A DNA stretch of 64,000 nt. Origin: Microbacterium sp. 18062. Its GTDB lineage: Bacteria; Actinomycetota; Actinomycetes; Actinomycetales; Microbacteriaceae. The stretch is from NCBI RefSeq assembly GCF_902706225.1, contig NZ_CACSKB010000005.1, forward strand, positions 1-64,000, in the 5' to 3' direction. Below, one piece after another: positions 17,901 through 25,691 of the stretch. How positions within the stretch are numbered: position 1 is the stretch's first letter; every line of letters starts with the position of its first letter. The position numbers and the translations under genes were made by a program. Below the pieces are notes generated by a model. That model was given only the letters and a program-made list of their open reading frames with translations. It made no database searches and had not been told where the DNA came from.

Positions 17901-18500
17901 GACCTGAGCGACCGCCCCGCGCGGGCCCTCCGCGCCGACCCTGGTCATCGCCACATCACGCTCGAGCAGATCGAGCACGTCCTTCATCGCCTGGTGATGA
18001 GCGGCCGCGATCAGCGCTTGTGTGCCCGCGTCGGAGACCGCCCATAACGTTGAGACAGACTTCGGCGCCGAGAATGTCAAGTCAAATCCGGCGACTGGAG
18101 TACTGGTGGGCTTCGCTGCCTCTTCGGCCGTGACCGATGCGATCTGGAGTTCACGCTCGGACTTATCGAGGTCCTTCGGAAGTCGTTCCACCCGACGCTC
18201 GATGCGTTGTTCCAAGCCGGCGAACTGGCGATACGGGCGGCCTAGAAGTTCGCCCGTGTCGGGGTGTTGCCCGTGTCCCATCAGCCGCCGAAGCTGGTCC
18301 TCGGAGACCTCGCCGCCCTCTGCGAGTGAAGCGAAGCCGGCGACGCCACTGCCTGCCCAGGTACCGGGCGGAGTACCCGCATTCGCGTAGTACCGAGTCA
18401 GCGCGGACGCTGCATCCCGATGCCCGTCACCGGCCACGACGGAGTGCAGCAGATATCGGTATCCCTGGCCCGCACTCATCACTCGGATCGAGACCGTCAC
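14970..18500 (-). CDS. MobF-family conjugative relaxase-helicase (TraA-like)
   Basis: About 1176 residues. The N-terminal TrwC-type relaxase domain has GFDLTFSAPKSVSTLWAV and the metal-binding histidines in PQLHTHVVVANRVQ. The central and C-terminal part is a RecD-like helicase with Walker A (GPAGAGKTTTMRAL), Walker B (LVIIDEASLAG) and a late motif YAITAHRAQGATVDTAH. It nicks oriT, stays bound to the 5' end and unwinds the strand for transfer. I chose the GTG at 18500 (MTVSIRVMSAGQGYRYLL) because this matches the family start; a longer frame begins at 18521. All catalytic motifs look intact, so the ICE may be self-transmissible. Confidence 0.9.
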   Translation of the reverse strand: MTVSIRVMSAGQGYRYLLHSVVAGDGHRDAASALTRYYANAGTPPGTWAGSGVAGFASLAEGGEVSEDQLRRLMGHGQHPDTGELLGRPYRQFAGLEQRIERRVERLPKDLDKSERELQIASVTAEEAAKPTSTPVAGFDLTFSAPKSVSTLWAVSDAGTQALIAAAHHQAMKDVLDLLERDVAMTRVGAEGPRGAVAQVEVRGVVAAAYDHYDSRASDPQLHTHVVVANRVQGVHDGKWRTLDSRALHAAVSGLSEHYDAVLSDHLSRLLSISWEARGRGVGRMDRWEIAGVPQDLMDEFSSRTKDIERVKERLVREYAAKHGRQPSRALLWQIRQQATLETRPPKELRSLRELTDLWRARASDVLDRDAVAWARELATTGSAEALLRADDIPLQDVEQLASVVVDQVAERRSTWRRWNLHAEAVRQTMPYRFASATDRDAVVGLIVDAAEAESLRLTPPELASSPPVFQRPDGSSVFRPKASTVYSSEAVLAAEDRLRDATGRRDAPTVDLELIARAARPHAPGQRALGADQQDAIGKIGVSGRVLDVLVGPAGAGKTTTMRALRRAWEARYGMGSVVGLAPSAAAAAVLGEELDVQTENTAKWLYEHDRGRWDLRAGQLVIIDEASLAGTFALDRITAHAAEAGAKVLLVGDHAQLQAVDAGGAFGMLVRDRDDAPELVDVRRFRNDWEKNASLQLRLGDTAVIDTYMDHGRVAGGEHDQMLDAAYQAWMRDGAAGKVSVLIAETIETVTDLNERARSDRILAGLVTDGGVRLHNGTRASAGDVVITRRNDRRLALGRGWVKNNDRWHVIDAHNDGSLSVRREKSRWRSTITLPTAYVAEHVELGYAITAHRAQGATVDTAHAVVASPEMTREALYVAMTRGREANTAYVVTDQHHHEEHQHRDDLQNSARSILYGILQHTGAKLSAHETIAAEQDEWTSIRQLAAEYETIAQSAQHDRWLGLLRAGGLDETTIDELVTTDSYGVLSTELRRLDAEGHDVDSLLPRVVSAGNLEGVDDLGSLLRYRMQTVASRFTPAVRRRQLIAGIIPKANGDMDPAMARALAEREELITQRAVGLARRAAGESGSWAPLTLPSSVRPLPDDVLQPLTVVAAYRDRYAVTGQDPLGPVPDADAQRVDYERARTALAALRDARDAQPDAAEQSLHRGVSRDAR

Positions 18501-18503
18501 GCA

Positions 18504-18543
18504 CCTCAGGTATGGCAACACAGCCCGCCCGTCTTCCCGGGCG
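18504..18543. other. Candidate oriT beside the relaxase start
   Basis: Just upstream of the relaxase lies an inverted repeat CGCCCG/CGGGCG (18526-18543, 6-bp loop), followed towards the gene by TTGCCATACCTGAGG (minus strand, 18518-18504). MobF origins usually have a small inverted repeat near nic and often sit beside the relaxase gene. The remaining gap to 18829 shows no convincing gene. No experimental nic consensus is available to me, so this is a positional guess. Confidence 0.35.
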
Positions 18544-18829
18544 AAGCCTCCAGACGCGGTTCGAGCTGAGCCTCACAGCAGCACTCCTGGCCGTGCGCGC
18601 GAACAGTCGTATCGAGCGTGAAGGATCGCAAGGCGGAAAAGTGCGGTCGTTTGCTCCCCCGTGCTCGGCGATGACGGGTCGCCACGCGACGTCCGCGCAG
18701 GCTGCGATCCGATTCATGGCAGTCACGGCCTGCCGCGGCGCGAGTAGTTTCCCGGGATGACCGACCTTCGCGAAAGGGGATCGCCGCCTCTATCGAGCGA
18801 CGCCCGAGCGCGCTCATCACAGAAGGGGT

Positions 18830-19471
18830 TTAGCGCTGCGAGTGTCCGTGTCCGAGGGTCCAGGAGCGGAGATGCCACCAGCGGAGGTCGTGCCACCATT
18901 CCCCGGTCCAGTCCGAACTGTGAAATCGGAAGAGCGTCACGGTGTCTGCGACGAAGTCGGATGGTGCAGTGTGCGGCATAGCGCGCAGGAACGATTCGAC
19001 TTCGGCCCGGAGGTGGGGGGTGACCTCTAGATCGTGAGACGCCAGGGAGAGGTGGGCGCGGAATGCATCGGCGTCAAACGGTTTCATTCGATACCCCTCT
19101 CCGCCGTCTCGCAGCGGTTCGAGGGCTTCATTGATGCGGATGGCAAGGTCCTTGATATCTTGGTTTTTTTGCCCGGTCACGGTCTTGTCGACATCGAACG
19201 TGATCGCGATGTTATGGCGGGCGATCCCTGAGTTATGGAGATCCAGCGGTCGGGCCGCAGCCAGCACGGGATCCAGAGCCTTGATGAGCTCGTCCTCGCT
19301 GGCGTTGCTTGGGACCGCCCCCGCGAGAGTCGCGTGTGGAGGGAAGGCGGCGGCGGATACGATCCCGAACTGCCTCTTGAGCAGATCAGTGAGATCGACA
19401 ACTGCACGACACGTTAGTGGGTCTGGGCGGAGATAGACGCCGTACGTGAATCCGTCGATAGCGGTGTCCAT
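18830..19471 (-). CDS. 2H phosphoesterase (2'-5' RNA ligase/cyclic phosphodiesterase family)
   Basis: A 213-residue protein with both 2H motifs: PPHATLAG (about residue 48) and FRAHLSLAS (about 138), each giving an H-x-T/S. Family members hydrolyse cyclic or 2'-5' phosphodiester bonds; the present substrate is unknown. I chose the ATG at 19471 because AAGGAG sits six bases upstream, whereas an ATG at 19486 lies inside a palindromic operator. That palindrome is the same one found before the sugar transporter operon, so this gene is very likely repressed by the neighbouring LacI protein. A phosphodiesterase in a sugar regulon is unusual. Confidence 0.8.
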   Translation of the reverse strand: MDTAIDGFTYGVYLRPDPLTCRAVVDLTDLLKRQFGIVSAAAFPPHATLAGAVPSNASEDELIKALDPVLAAARPLDLHNSGIARHNIAITFDVDKTVTGQKNQDIKDLAIRINEALEPLRDGGEGYRMKPFDADAFRAHLSLASHDLEVTPHLRAEVESFLRAMPHTAPSDFVADTVTLFRFHSSDWTGEWWHDLRWWHLRSWTLGHGHSQR

Positions 19472-19484
19472 GCGATACTCCTTC

Positions 19485-19508
19485 ATAGTAGGGAACGTTC
19501 CCTACTAT
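19485..19508. promoter_or_regulatory. LacI-type operator upstream of the 2H phosphoesterase
   Basis: A perfect 24-bp palindrome centred at 19496/19497 with core GTAGGGAACGTTCCCTAC. It lies between the lacI-like gene and the phosphoesterase, directly over the latter's 5' leader. The 18-bp core is identical to that at 21493-21510. Confidence 0.8.
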
Positions 19509-19545
19509 AGCCGGAGTGATCGGTGGCCGAGCGCGGCGATTAGCG

Positions 19546-20685
19546 TCAGGAGGTCGTCCGACCGATGTGCATCCGACCCGGCAAAGCGAGGTGCTCCACT
19601 TTCAGGCCCCTGTTCGCCACGAGCCGGACGAGTCGGTCTACCGCCGCCGCCCCGACGTCCTCGATGGGCTGACGCCAGGTGGTGATGTCGATCAGAGCGC
19701 TAGCCAGCCCTCCCAGGCCGTCGAATCCGGTCACCGCGAGGGACCTGGCTTCACGTTGCATGCCCAGAAGAAGCGCTGCGGCGTAGCGATCGTTGGGACA
19801 CATGACCGCGGTGACCTCGGCGGAAAGGTGGGCGAGGGCTGACGACACGTCATCAGGTGAAGCAACCGCGACAGCCGTAACCTGGGCCCCGCCCGTCGCG
19901 AGGTGGGTTGCCATGATCTGCGTGCGCCTGTGCAGGATAGGAGATATCGCGGCCGGCGGCTGGAAGACGGCGATGTCATGGTGTTTACGCTCGAGAAGAT
20001 GGGTTGCGAGCTGACGGGCCCCCTCGTCCTCATCGCCGAAAACGCTGTCCACGGCCGGGTCCACGTCCGGCCTGCCTGCGACCACCACCGGGAACTTGCT
20101 TGAGAACCGCTTGACCTCGCGGAGAGGGAGGCGGCCGCTGCAGACGATCAGCCCGTCGACGCGCAGGGCGATGAGGTCTTCGAGGGCGCGTCGTTCATCG
20201 TTGTTGTCGAGCGCGCCTGACGTAATGAATACGCGCTGCTGCAGCGCCGTTCCCCTCTTCTGGAGGGCAGACTGCATCTCACCGTAGAATGGGGCGGACG
20301 CGTCTCGGACCAGGACTCCGATCGTGTTAGTGCGATACGCGCTGAGGTTCTGGGCAGCAGCGTTGGACACGTAGCCCAGTTCTTCCACTGCCGCCGCCAC
20401 GCGCGCCTGCGCGTCTGGGCTCACGCCGTACTGGCCACGCAGCGCTCGTGACACGACCGACTTGGATAGCCCGGTATGTTCGGCCAGATCAAAAATCGTC
20501 GCCTGGCCACCGCGCGGTCGAGTGCGCGTCGTTGGCTCCTCTGACGCATCTGCCGCTCCCACCCACCGGCGCAACCGGTCGGGCGGAATGTTGTACTGCT
20601 GCGCAGTCTCTTCGATGGAGTCGCCCGCGGCGACGCGGTCTAGCGCGAGTTGACGTGCGCTCGGGGTGTTCTTCACATCACTCAT
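19546..20685 (-). CDS. LacI-family repressor with an extra N-terminal HTH
   Basis: A 379-residue regulator. The LacI headpiece is at residues 62-110 (ATIFDLAEHTGLSKSVVSRALRG, then a hinge), followed by a periplasmic-binding-protein-like sensor (TNTIGVLVRDASAPFYGEMQ onward; signature VTGFDGLGGLAS). It is about 50 residues longer than usual because of an N-terminal segment, ARQLALDRVAAGDSIEETAQQYNIPPDRLRRWVG, that looks like a second, transposase- or Hin-like helix-turn-helix. It sits between two copies of an 18-bp palindrome and is the likely repressor of the sugar transporter and the phosphoesterase, induced by a galactose-type sugar. Confidence 0.9.
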   Translation of the reverse strand: MSDVKNTPSARQLALDRVAAGDSIEETAQQYNIPPDRLRRWVGAADASEEPTTRTRPRGGQATIFDLAEHTGLSKSVVSRALRGQYGVSPDAQARVAAAVEELGYVSNAAAQNLSAYRTNTIGVLVRDASAPFYGEMQSALQKRGTALQQRVFITSGALDNNDERRALEDLIALRVDGLIVCSGRLPLREVKRFSSKFPVVVAGRPDVDPAVDSVFGDEDEGARQLATHLLERKHHDIAVFQPPAAISPILHRRTQIMATHLATGGAQVTAVAVASPDDVSSALAHLSAEVTAVMCPNDRYAAALLLGMQREARSLAVTGFDGLGGLASALIDITTWRQPIEDVGAAAVDRLVRLVANRGLKVEHLALPGRMHIGRTTS

Positions 20686-20711
20686 CGTCTCACTCGGCGA
20701 CCTAAGCCACC

Positions 20712-21434
20712 CTAGACGGCATCGCCTTCGGTGGCTGCCTCGACCTTCTGAACACCTTTGACCTCGGTCAACGCTTCCACGAGATTGTCGATGGATGTCT
20801 TCCCACGATTGAAGCGCAGGCTGGCAGCGACGATCGGAGTCGATCGGCCGCTCTCCTCACGATGAGTTCCCGTCAGCGCGACCTCGAACCCCATCTCCGA
20901 AGCGCGTTCAAGCACAGATCGCAGGGCTCCGCGTCCATCCTTGTAATAGACGACCAGGTCGCGGCCACGTCCTGCGATCGGAACTCTTCGAGCGAGGCGA
21001 GATAGGACGGTCACGGTCACCAGATGGAGCGCGGTTCCCGCGACGGCGAGGATCGGCATCCCGGCCCCGCAGGCCATTCCGATTGCCGCGACAACCCATA
21101 CGGACGCTGCGGTCGTCAGTCCGGACACAATGTTCTGCCGCACGAAGATCACACCGGCGCCGAGGAATCCGATGCCGGAGACGATCTGCGCAGCGATACG
21201 CGAGGGGTCGAGCGTGACGTTGGCGCCATCAACCATGCTGAACCCGTAGGCCGAGACCAGGGTGAAGATCGCGGAACCCACGCCGACCAGCGTGTGGGTG
21301 CGTAGCCCCGCGCTCTTCACCTGGCGATGCCGCTCGATTCCCACGACCGAGGACAACAAGAAAGCTAGCGCCAGGAGCACCACCTCAGTGAGTGTCGAGG
21401 CGTTGATCCACTCGATCTGCAGAAGCATGTTCAC
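20712..21434 (-). CDS. MgtC/SapB-family membrane protein
   Basis: A 240-residue protein with about four to five N-terminal TM helices bearing the family pattern SSVVGIERHRQVKSAGLRTHTLVGVGSAIF and GIGFLGAGVIF, then a cytosolic ACT-like C-terminal domain. MgtC proteins modulate membrane ATPases and Mg/phosphate homeostasis. It is transcribed leftward toward lacI, with 26 bp between them, from the divergent region containing the 21493-21510 palindrome, so it probably belongs to the same regulon. The start may be GTG 21434 or ATG 21428; GAAGGA lies just upstream. Confidence 0.85.
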   Translation of the reverse strand: MNMLLQIEWINASTLTEVVLLALAFLLSSVVGIERHRQVKSAGLRTHTLVGVGSAIFTLVSAYGFSMVDGANVTLDPSRIAAQIVSGIGFLGAGVIFVRQNIVSGLTTAASVWVVAAIGMACGAGMPILAVAGTALHLVTVTVLSRLARRVPIAGRGRDLVVYYKDGRGALRSVLERASEMGFEVALTGTHREESGRSTPIVAASLRFNRGKTSIDNLVEALTEVKGVQKVEAATEGDAV

Positions 21435-21492
21435 CTAATCCTTCGTCTGGCGACACCCGCCGGACACCGGCTGGATGAGCACGCTTGCAATA

Positions 21493-21510
21493 GTAGGGAA
21501 CGTTCCCTAC
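21493..21510. promoter_or_regulatory. LacI-type operator in the mgtC/ABC transporter divergent region
   Basis: GTAGGGAACGTTCCCTAC, a perfect 18-bp palindrome identical to the core of the one at 19485-19508. It lies 37 bp before the first transporter gene and 59 bp before the mgtC-like gene, so one repressor dimer could control both directions. Confidence 0.8.
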
Positions 21511-21546
21511 ACTTTCAACTGCACCGAGTAGACGGAGAAAGACATC

Positions 21547-22464
21547 GTGGTTGACACTTCCGCACTGCCAGCGACGACGCGTGGGCGCCGACGTCGCGGC
21601 CCGCACTTCTGGGCGATCCTGTTCCTCGCCCCGAGCCTGATCGCGATCGTCTTCTTCGACTACTGGCCGTTGCTTCGTACCGGTTTCTTGTCGATGCAGT
21701 CGACGAACTTGTTCGGCCAGCCCAGCGGGTTCGTGGGCGGCCGGAACTTCGGCAACATGTTCGGCGACCCTGACTTTTGGCGGATGCTGGGCATCACCGT
21801 TCTATTCATGCTGGGATCCGTCGCGGGCAAGGTCATCGTCGGGCTCGCGATCGCCCTTCCGATCTCACGCCGTGTGCGCGGAACGGGCGTCTTTCGGGCG
21901 TCCGTCCTGATCCCGATGGCGGTCTCCACCGCCGTGGCGGGTCTCGCTTTCCGCGCCCTGATGACACCGTCGACCGGACTGTTCGACGTCATTGCTCATG
22001 CTTTGGGCGGGGGGAACGTCGGCTGGTTGACGTCGACGAACGTGGCGCTTCTGTCCGTGATCATCGTGGACGTCTGGACCGCGATCGGGTTCACCGTGCT
22101 GCTGCTGCTCGCCGCTCTGGACTCTATCGATAAGCAGGTATTCGAGGCCGCTGACGTCGATGGCGCAGGATTCTGGCGTCGCACGTTGAGCATCACTCTG
22201 CCCCTGATCACCCCGACGCTGTTCTTCGTGATCGTGACTCAGTCGATTCAGGCTCTGCGCGAGTTCACCATCATCAACGTCCTGACCGGCGGTGGACCCG
22301 CGGATTCGACGCGCACGCTCGTGATCGACATCTACCAAGCCGCGTTCGGCGGCACCGCGGACTATGGGGCGTCCTCAGCTCGTTCGATCATCTTGCTCGT
22401 GCTGATCCTCGCGCTGACCGCGATCCAATTCGGCGTCCTCGAGCGAAGGGTCAACTACCGATGA
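21547..22464 (+). CDS. Sugar ABC transporter permease (MalF/UgpA-like)
   Basis: A 305-residue inner-membrane permease of the CUT1 carbohydrate uptake family, with six TM helices and the EAA loop FEAADVDGAGFWRRTLSITLPLITP (about residues 198-222) that contacts the ATPase. GTG start with GGAG nine bases upstream. It overlaps the second permease by ATGA. No MalK-type ATPase is in the cassette, so a chromosomal shared ATPase such as MsmK/UgpC is presumably used. Expression is likely controlled by the upstream palindrome. Confidence 0.9.
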   Translation: MVDTSALPATTRGRRRRGPHFWAILFLAPSLIAIVFFDYWPLLRTGFLSMQSTNLFGQPSGFVGGRNFGNMFGDPDFWRMLGITVLFMLGSVAGKVIVGLAIALPISRRVRGTGVFRASVLIPMAVSTAVAGLAFRALMTPSTGLFDVIAHALGGGNVGWLTSTNVALLSVIIVDVWTAIGFTVLLLLAALDSIDKQVFEAADVDGAGFWRRTLSITLPLITPTLFFVIVTQSIQALREFTIINVLTGGGPADSTRTLVIDIYQAAFGGTADYGASSARSIILLVLILALTAIQFGVLERRVNYR

Positions 22465-23279
22465 AGAAGCCCGTTGCGCATATCGCGCTCTTCACCTACC
22501 TCGCCATTGTCGCGTTGGTGATCATTCTGCCGCTGGTCTACGTTCTGTTTGGCTCGGTTCGCCCTACACCGGCGATCACCGGCACCCTCTGGGATCTGCT
22601 GCCCACAGGTTTCACGTGGGATCACTTCGTATCTGCGTTCAACCGTGCACCACTGTTTCGGCAGATGCTCAACAGTGCTGTTGTGGTTGTTGCTCAGACC
22701 GGGCTGCAGGTCGTGACGAGCGTGCTCGCCGCTTACGCGATTGTCTTTGGTCGCTTCCGCCGACCGGGACTGGTCCTGGGTGTCTATCTCGTGACGATGA
22801 TGATCCCGAATGAGGCGACCGTGGTCGCCAACTACCTCACGATCCGGTCGCTGGGTCTGTTCGACACCATCGTCGCGGTGTTCATCCCCTTCGTAGCCTC
22901 GGCCTACTCGATCTTCCTGTTGCGCCAAACCTTCCTCAGCTTCCCTGCGGAGATCAAGGAAGCGGCGACCGTCGACGGAGCCGGACCGATGCGGTTTCTC
23001 TTCGGGTTCCTCCTACCCCTCACGAAACCGACCGTCATGACCGTCACTCTCGTTTCAGCGATCGCGGCGTGGAATGGGTACCTGTGGCCGTTGCTCGTCA
23101 CCGAGTCGCCCACGGCACGGACCGTACAGGTGGGGGTGAAAGCGCTCTTCGATGAGGCGGACACCGACTTCGGCGCTGGCCTGGCAGGTCTCATCGTCGT
23201 CAGCATCCCCACGATCATCCTCGTGATCGTGGGCCAGAAGTTCCTCGCCCGAGGACTAACCGAAGGAGCAGTAAAGTGA
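22461..23279 (+). CDS. Sugar ABC transporter permease (MalG/UgpE-like)
   Basis: A 272-residue partner permease of the CUT1 family with six TM helices and the EAA loop IKEAATVDGAGPMRFLFGFLLPLTKP (about residues 166-191). It overlaps the genes on both sides by 4 bp, so the transporter subunits are made together. Function is sugar import across the membrane together with the preceding permease and the following lipoprotein. Confidence 0.9.
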   Translation: MKKPVAHIALFTYLAIVALVIILPLVYVLFGSVRPTPAITGTLWDLLPTGFTWDHFVSAFNRAPLFRQMLNSAVVVVAQTGLQVVTSVLAAYAIVFGRFRRPGLVLGVYLVTMMIPNEATVVANYLTIRSLGLFDTIVAVFIPFVASAYSIFLLRQTFLSFPAEIKEAATVDGAGPMRFLFGFLLPLTKPTVMTVTLVSAIAAWNGYLWPLLVTESPTARTVQVGVKALFDEADTDFGAGLAGLIVVSIPTIILVIVGQKFLARGLTEGAVK

Positions 23280-24619
23280 AGAACACACGCAAGAAGGTGA
23301 CTGCGGCGATCTCCCTAACCGCCGCCGTGACCTTTCTCCTGGCCGGATGCTCCGGCGCTACCCAAACCCCATCCACGGCCGAGCCCAGCGGGCCAATCAC
23401 CATCGACTTCTGGTACTCAGTAGGCGGGTCCTCAGCCGATGCCCTCCTCAAGCAGGTTGACGCGTTCAACGCGGACAATGAGTACGACATCACCATCAAT
23501 CCGATCTACCAGGGCGACTACACCGAGACGGCCGCGAAACTGACCAACGCTGTCCAAAGCGGTGACACGCCCGTGCTCCTGCAGGGCGGCGACACGTTCT
23601 CCGCTTACCTGCATGACAGCGGCCTTGCCACCTCTCCCGAAACAATCGCGGCGTTCGGCGAAGAAGGGTTTGACGGCAGCGCTGTCGTCGCGGCAGCCGC
23701 CAACTACTACACGTTCGACGACGAACTGTGGGCCGTTCCGCTGATGGTGTCGCAGCCGGCGGTGTTCTTTGACGCCACGAAACTGGATGCGGCGGGCCTC
23801 GACGCCACCACCCCGCCTTCTTCGATCGACGAACTCTTCGACTGGGCGGACGAGATCTACGCCGCCACGGGCACGCCTGGTCTTGTCTTCCAGCAGAACG
23901 AGTGGTGGAACGAGCAGTTCAGCGCCCTCAACGGGGTCGTCTACTGCACACCCGACAACGGGCTCGGCGCGGATCCCGCCGACGCATTCGACTTCGTCAA
24001 CGACGAACTCGTGGACACCTGGACCCACTACCAGTCGTCGTTGCAGTCCGGGGCGATCGTGAACGTCGGCAGCGACGGCGTCGCCGCGCAGAACGCGTTC
24101 AGCGTGGGGCAGGCAGCCATACTCCTCGCCTCGTCTGCCAGCCTCGGCACGACGACAGCCGCGGCAGCGTTCGACATTCAGGCGTTCGCTCTTCCCGTCT
24201 CCGCAGACGGCGGCGGCGCAGTCCCGGGCGGCAGTGCACTCTGGGTGCTCGGCGAGGGACACAGCGAAGCCGACCAGGCCGCAGCTGTCGAATTCGCCCG
24301 TTTCATGGGGTCCGCTGATGTGCAGCAGCAGATCTTTGAGGACAGCGGTTACTTGCCGAGCAACCAGGACGCCCTCGACGCGCTCATCGAATCAGAGACG
24401 AGCCAGCCAAAGGTTGCGCTCCTCGAGCAGCTCACTAACACGACCGACTCGGTGGCAACTGGCGGCTGCCACAACGGCGCCTTCGGCCAGAGCCGCGCCG
24501 ATGTGCGTAGCGCCATCCAGGCCATCGCCGGCGGCGCCGACGTCGAATCCTCGCTCGTCGCGGCGCAGGACAAGGGCACCGACCAGCTCGTTGCATACAA
24601 CGAGCGCGTCGGCCAGTAA
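23276..24619 (+). CDS. Sugar-binding lipoprotein of the ABC transporter
   Basis: A 447-residue extracellular substrate-binding protein of CUT1 type. The signal peptide ends in the lipobox LLAGC (about residues 21-25), so the mature protein is lipid-anchored outside the membrane. IDFWYSVGGSSADALLKQVDAFN and later DGGGAVPGGSALWVLG are family landmarks. GTG start overlapping the permease stop. The following galE and galT point to a galactose-containing ligand, but the binding specificity cannot be read from sequence. Confidence 0.9.
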   Translation: MKNTRKKVTAAISLTAAVTFLLAGCSGATQTPSTAEPSGPITIDFWYSVGGSSADALLKQVDAFNADNEYDITINPIYQGDYTETAAKLTNAVQSGDTPVLLQGGDTFSAYLHDSGLATSPETIAAFGEEGFDGSAVVAAAANYYTFDDELWAVPLMVSQPAVFFDATKLDAAGLDATTPPSSIDELFDWADEIYAATGTPGLVFQQNEWWNEQFSALNGVVYCTPDNGLGADPADAFDFVNDELVDTWTHYQSSLQSGAIVNVGSDGVAAQNAFSVGQAAILLASSASLGTTTAAAAFDIQAFALPVSADGGGAVPGGSALWVLGEGHSEADQAAAVEFARFMGSADVQQQIFEDSGYLPSNQDALDALIESETSQPKVALLEQLTNTTDSVATGGCHNGAFGQSRADVRSAIQAIAGGADVESSLVAAQDKGTDQLVAYNERVGQ

Positions 24620-24637
24620 GCGACCGCACCCCACCAA

Positions 24638-24677
24638 GAGCGGGGCAGACTCCAAGCATTGGGGGTCTGCTCCGCTC
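24638..24677. terminator. Hairpin between the binding-protein gene and galE
   Basis: GAGCGG-GCAGAC (24638-24650) pairs with GTCTGC-CCGCTC (24665-24677), giving a strong stem with a short loop and no T-run. It may stabilise the transporter mRNA or reduce read-through into galE, a common arrangement after binding-protein genes. Confidence 0.55.
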
Positions 24678-24692
24678 GCGAAAGGCACACCC

Positions 24693-25691
24693 ATGAGCTG
24701 GCTAGTCACCGGCGGCGCCGGATACATCGGTGCTCACATCGTCGAATCGCTCCAGGCCTCCGGACTGCACCCGATCGCGCTGGACAACCTGTCAACCGGC
24801 CACGCACACTTCCTTCCCCCAGACGTTCCGCTTGTCCATGGGGACATACTCGACACGAAACTCCTCGAGAACACGCTCCGGACGAACCACGCCTCCGGAG
24901 TCATCCACGTCGCCGGGTACAAATACGCGGGCGAATCGGTCAATCGTCCGCTCCACACCTATGAACAGAATGTCGAGGGCACGCGGAGCGTCCTGGACGC
25001 CATGCATCGTGCTGGCGTGCATCGGATCGTGTTCTCCTCCAGCGCGGCCGTCTATGGAACACCTGAAGTCCCAAGAGTCACCGAGTCCACACCCAAGAAC
25101 CCCACTACTCCTTACGGCGAGTCCAAACTCATCGGTGAATGGCTCATTCGTGATCAGGCAGCAGCCACGAGAAGCACGGGTCACCCGCTGCAGCACACCT
25201 CGCTGCGATATTTCAATGTCGTCGGCTCAAGCAGCGAACGCGTCGTCGACACGAGCCCGTATAACCTTTTCCCACTCATCTTCCGCGCCCTCTCAGAAAA
25301 CGTGGCGCCCGTGATCCACGGGGCGGACTATGCGACACCGGACGGCTCCGCAGTTCGCGACTACGTCCACGTCGCCGACATCGCGGCCGCGCATGCCGTA
25401 GCCGCCAAGAAGCTCAGCGATGGCGAACCGCTGCTCACCGCCTACAACCTCGGTTCCGGCACGGGACTCTCCGTGCGCCAGATCATGAATGCAGCTCGGG
25501 ACATCACCGGCATCGCATTCGATCCCGCCGTCGGTCCCCGCCGACAAGGCGATCCCGACCGCATCGTTGCGTCCGGCGCGTCGGCAACCAGAGATCTTGA
25601 ATGGACGATGCGGTACAGCGTCGAGGAGATGGTGCGTAGCGGCTGGGCTGCACACCGCGCAAACCAGCAGGAGGAGTCGGATGAACGTTGA
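24693..25691 (+). CDS. galE: UDP-glucose 4-epimerase
   Basis: A 332-residue short-chain dehydrogenase family enzyme. It has the NAD-binding TGGAGYIGAHIVESL at the N-terminus, the catalytic Ser region SSSAAVYG and the YGESK containing catalytic Tyr and Lys (about residues 143-147). It interconverts UDP-galactose and UDP-glucose in the Leloir pathway. Its last codons overlap the galT start by 11 bp. The epimerase family is diverse, but with galT adjacent the galactose role is well supported. Confidence 0.9.
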   Translation: MSWLVTGGAGYIGAHIVESLQASGLHPIALDNLSTGHAHFLPPDVPLVHGDILDTKLLENTLRTNHASGVIHVAGYKYAGESVNRPLHTYEQNVEGTRSVLDAMHRAGVHRIVFSSSAAVYGTPEVPRVTESTPKNPTTPYGESKLIGEWLIRDQAAATRSTGHPLQHTSLRYFNVVGSSSERVVDTSPYNLFPLIFRALSENVAPVIHGADYATPDGSAVRDYVHVADIAAAHAVAAKKLSDGEPLLTAYNLGSGTGLSVRQIMNAARDITGIAFDPAVGPRRQGDPDRIVASGASATRDLEWTMRYSVEEMVRSGWAAHRANQQEESDER

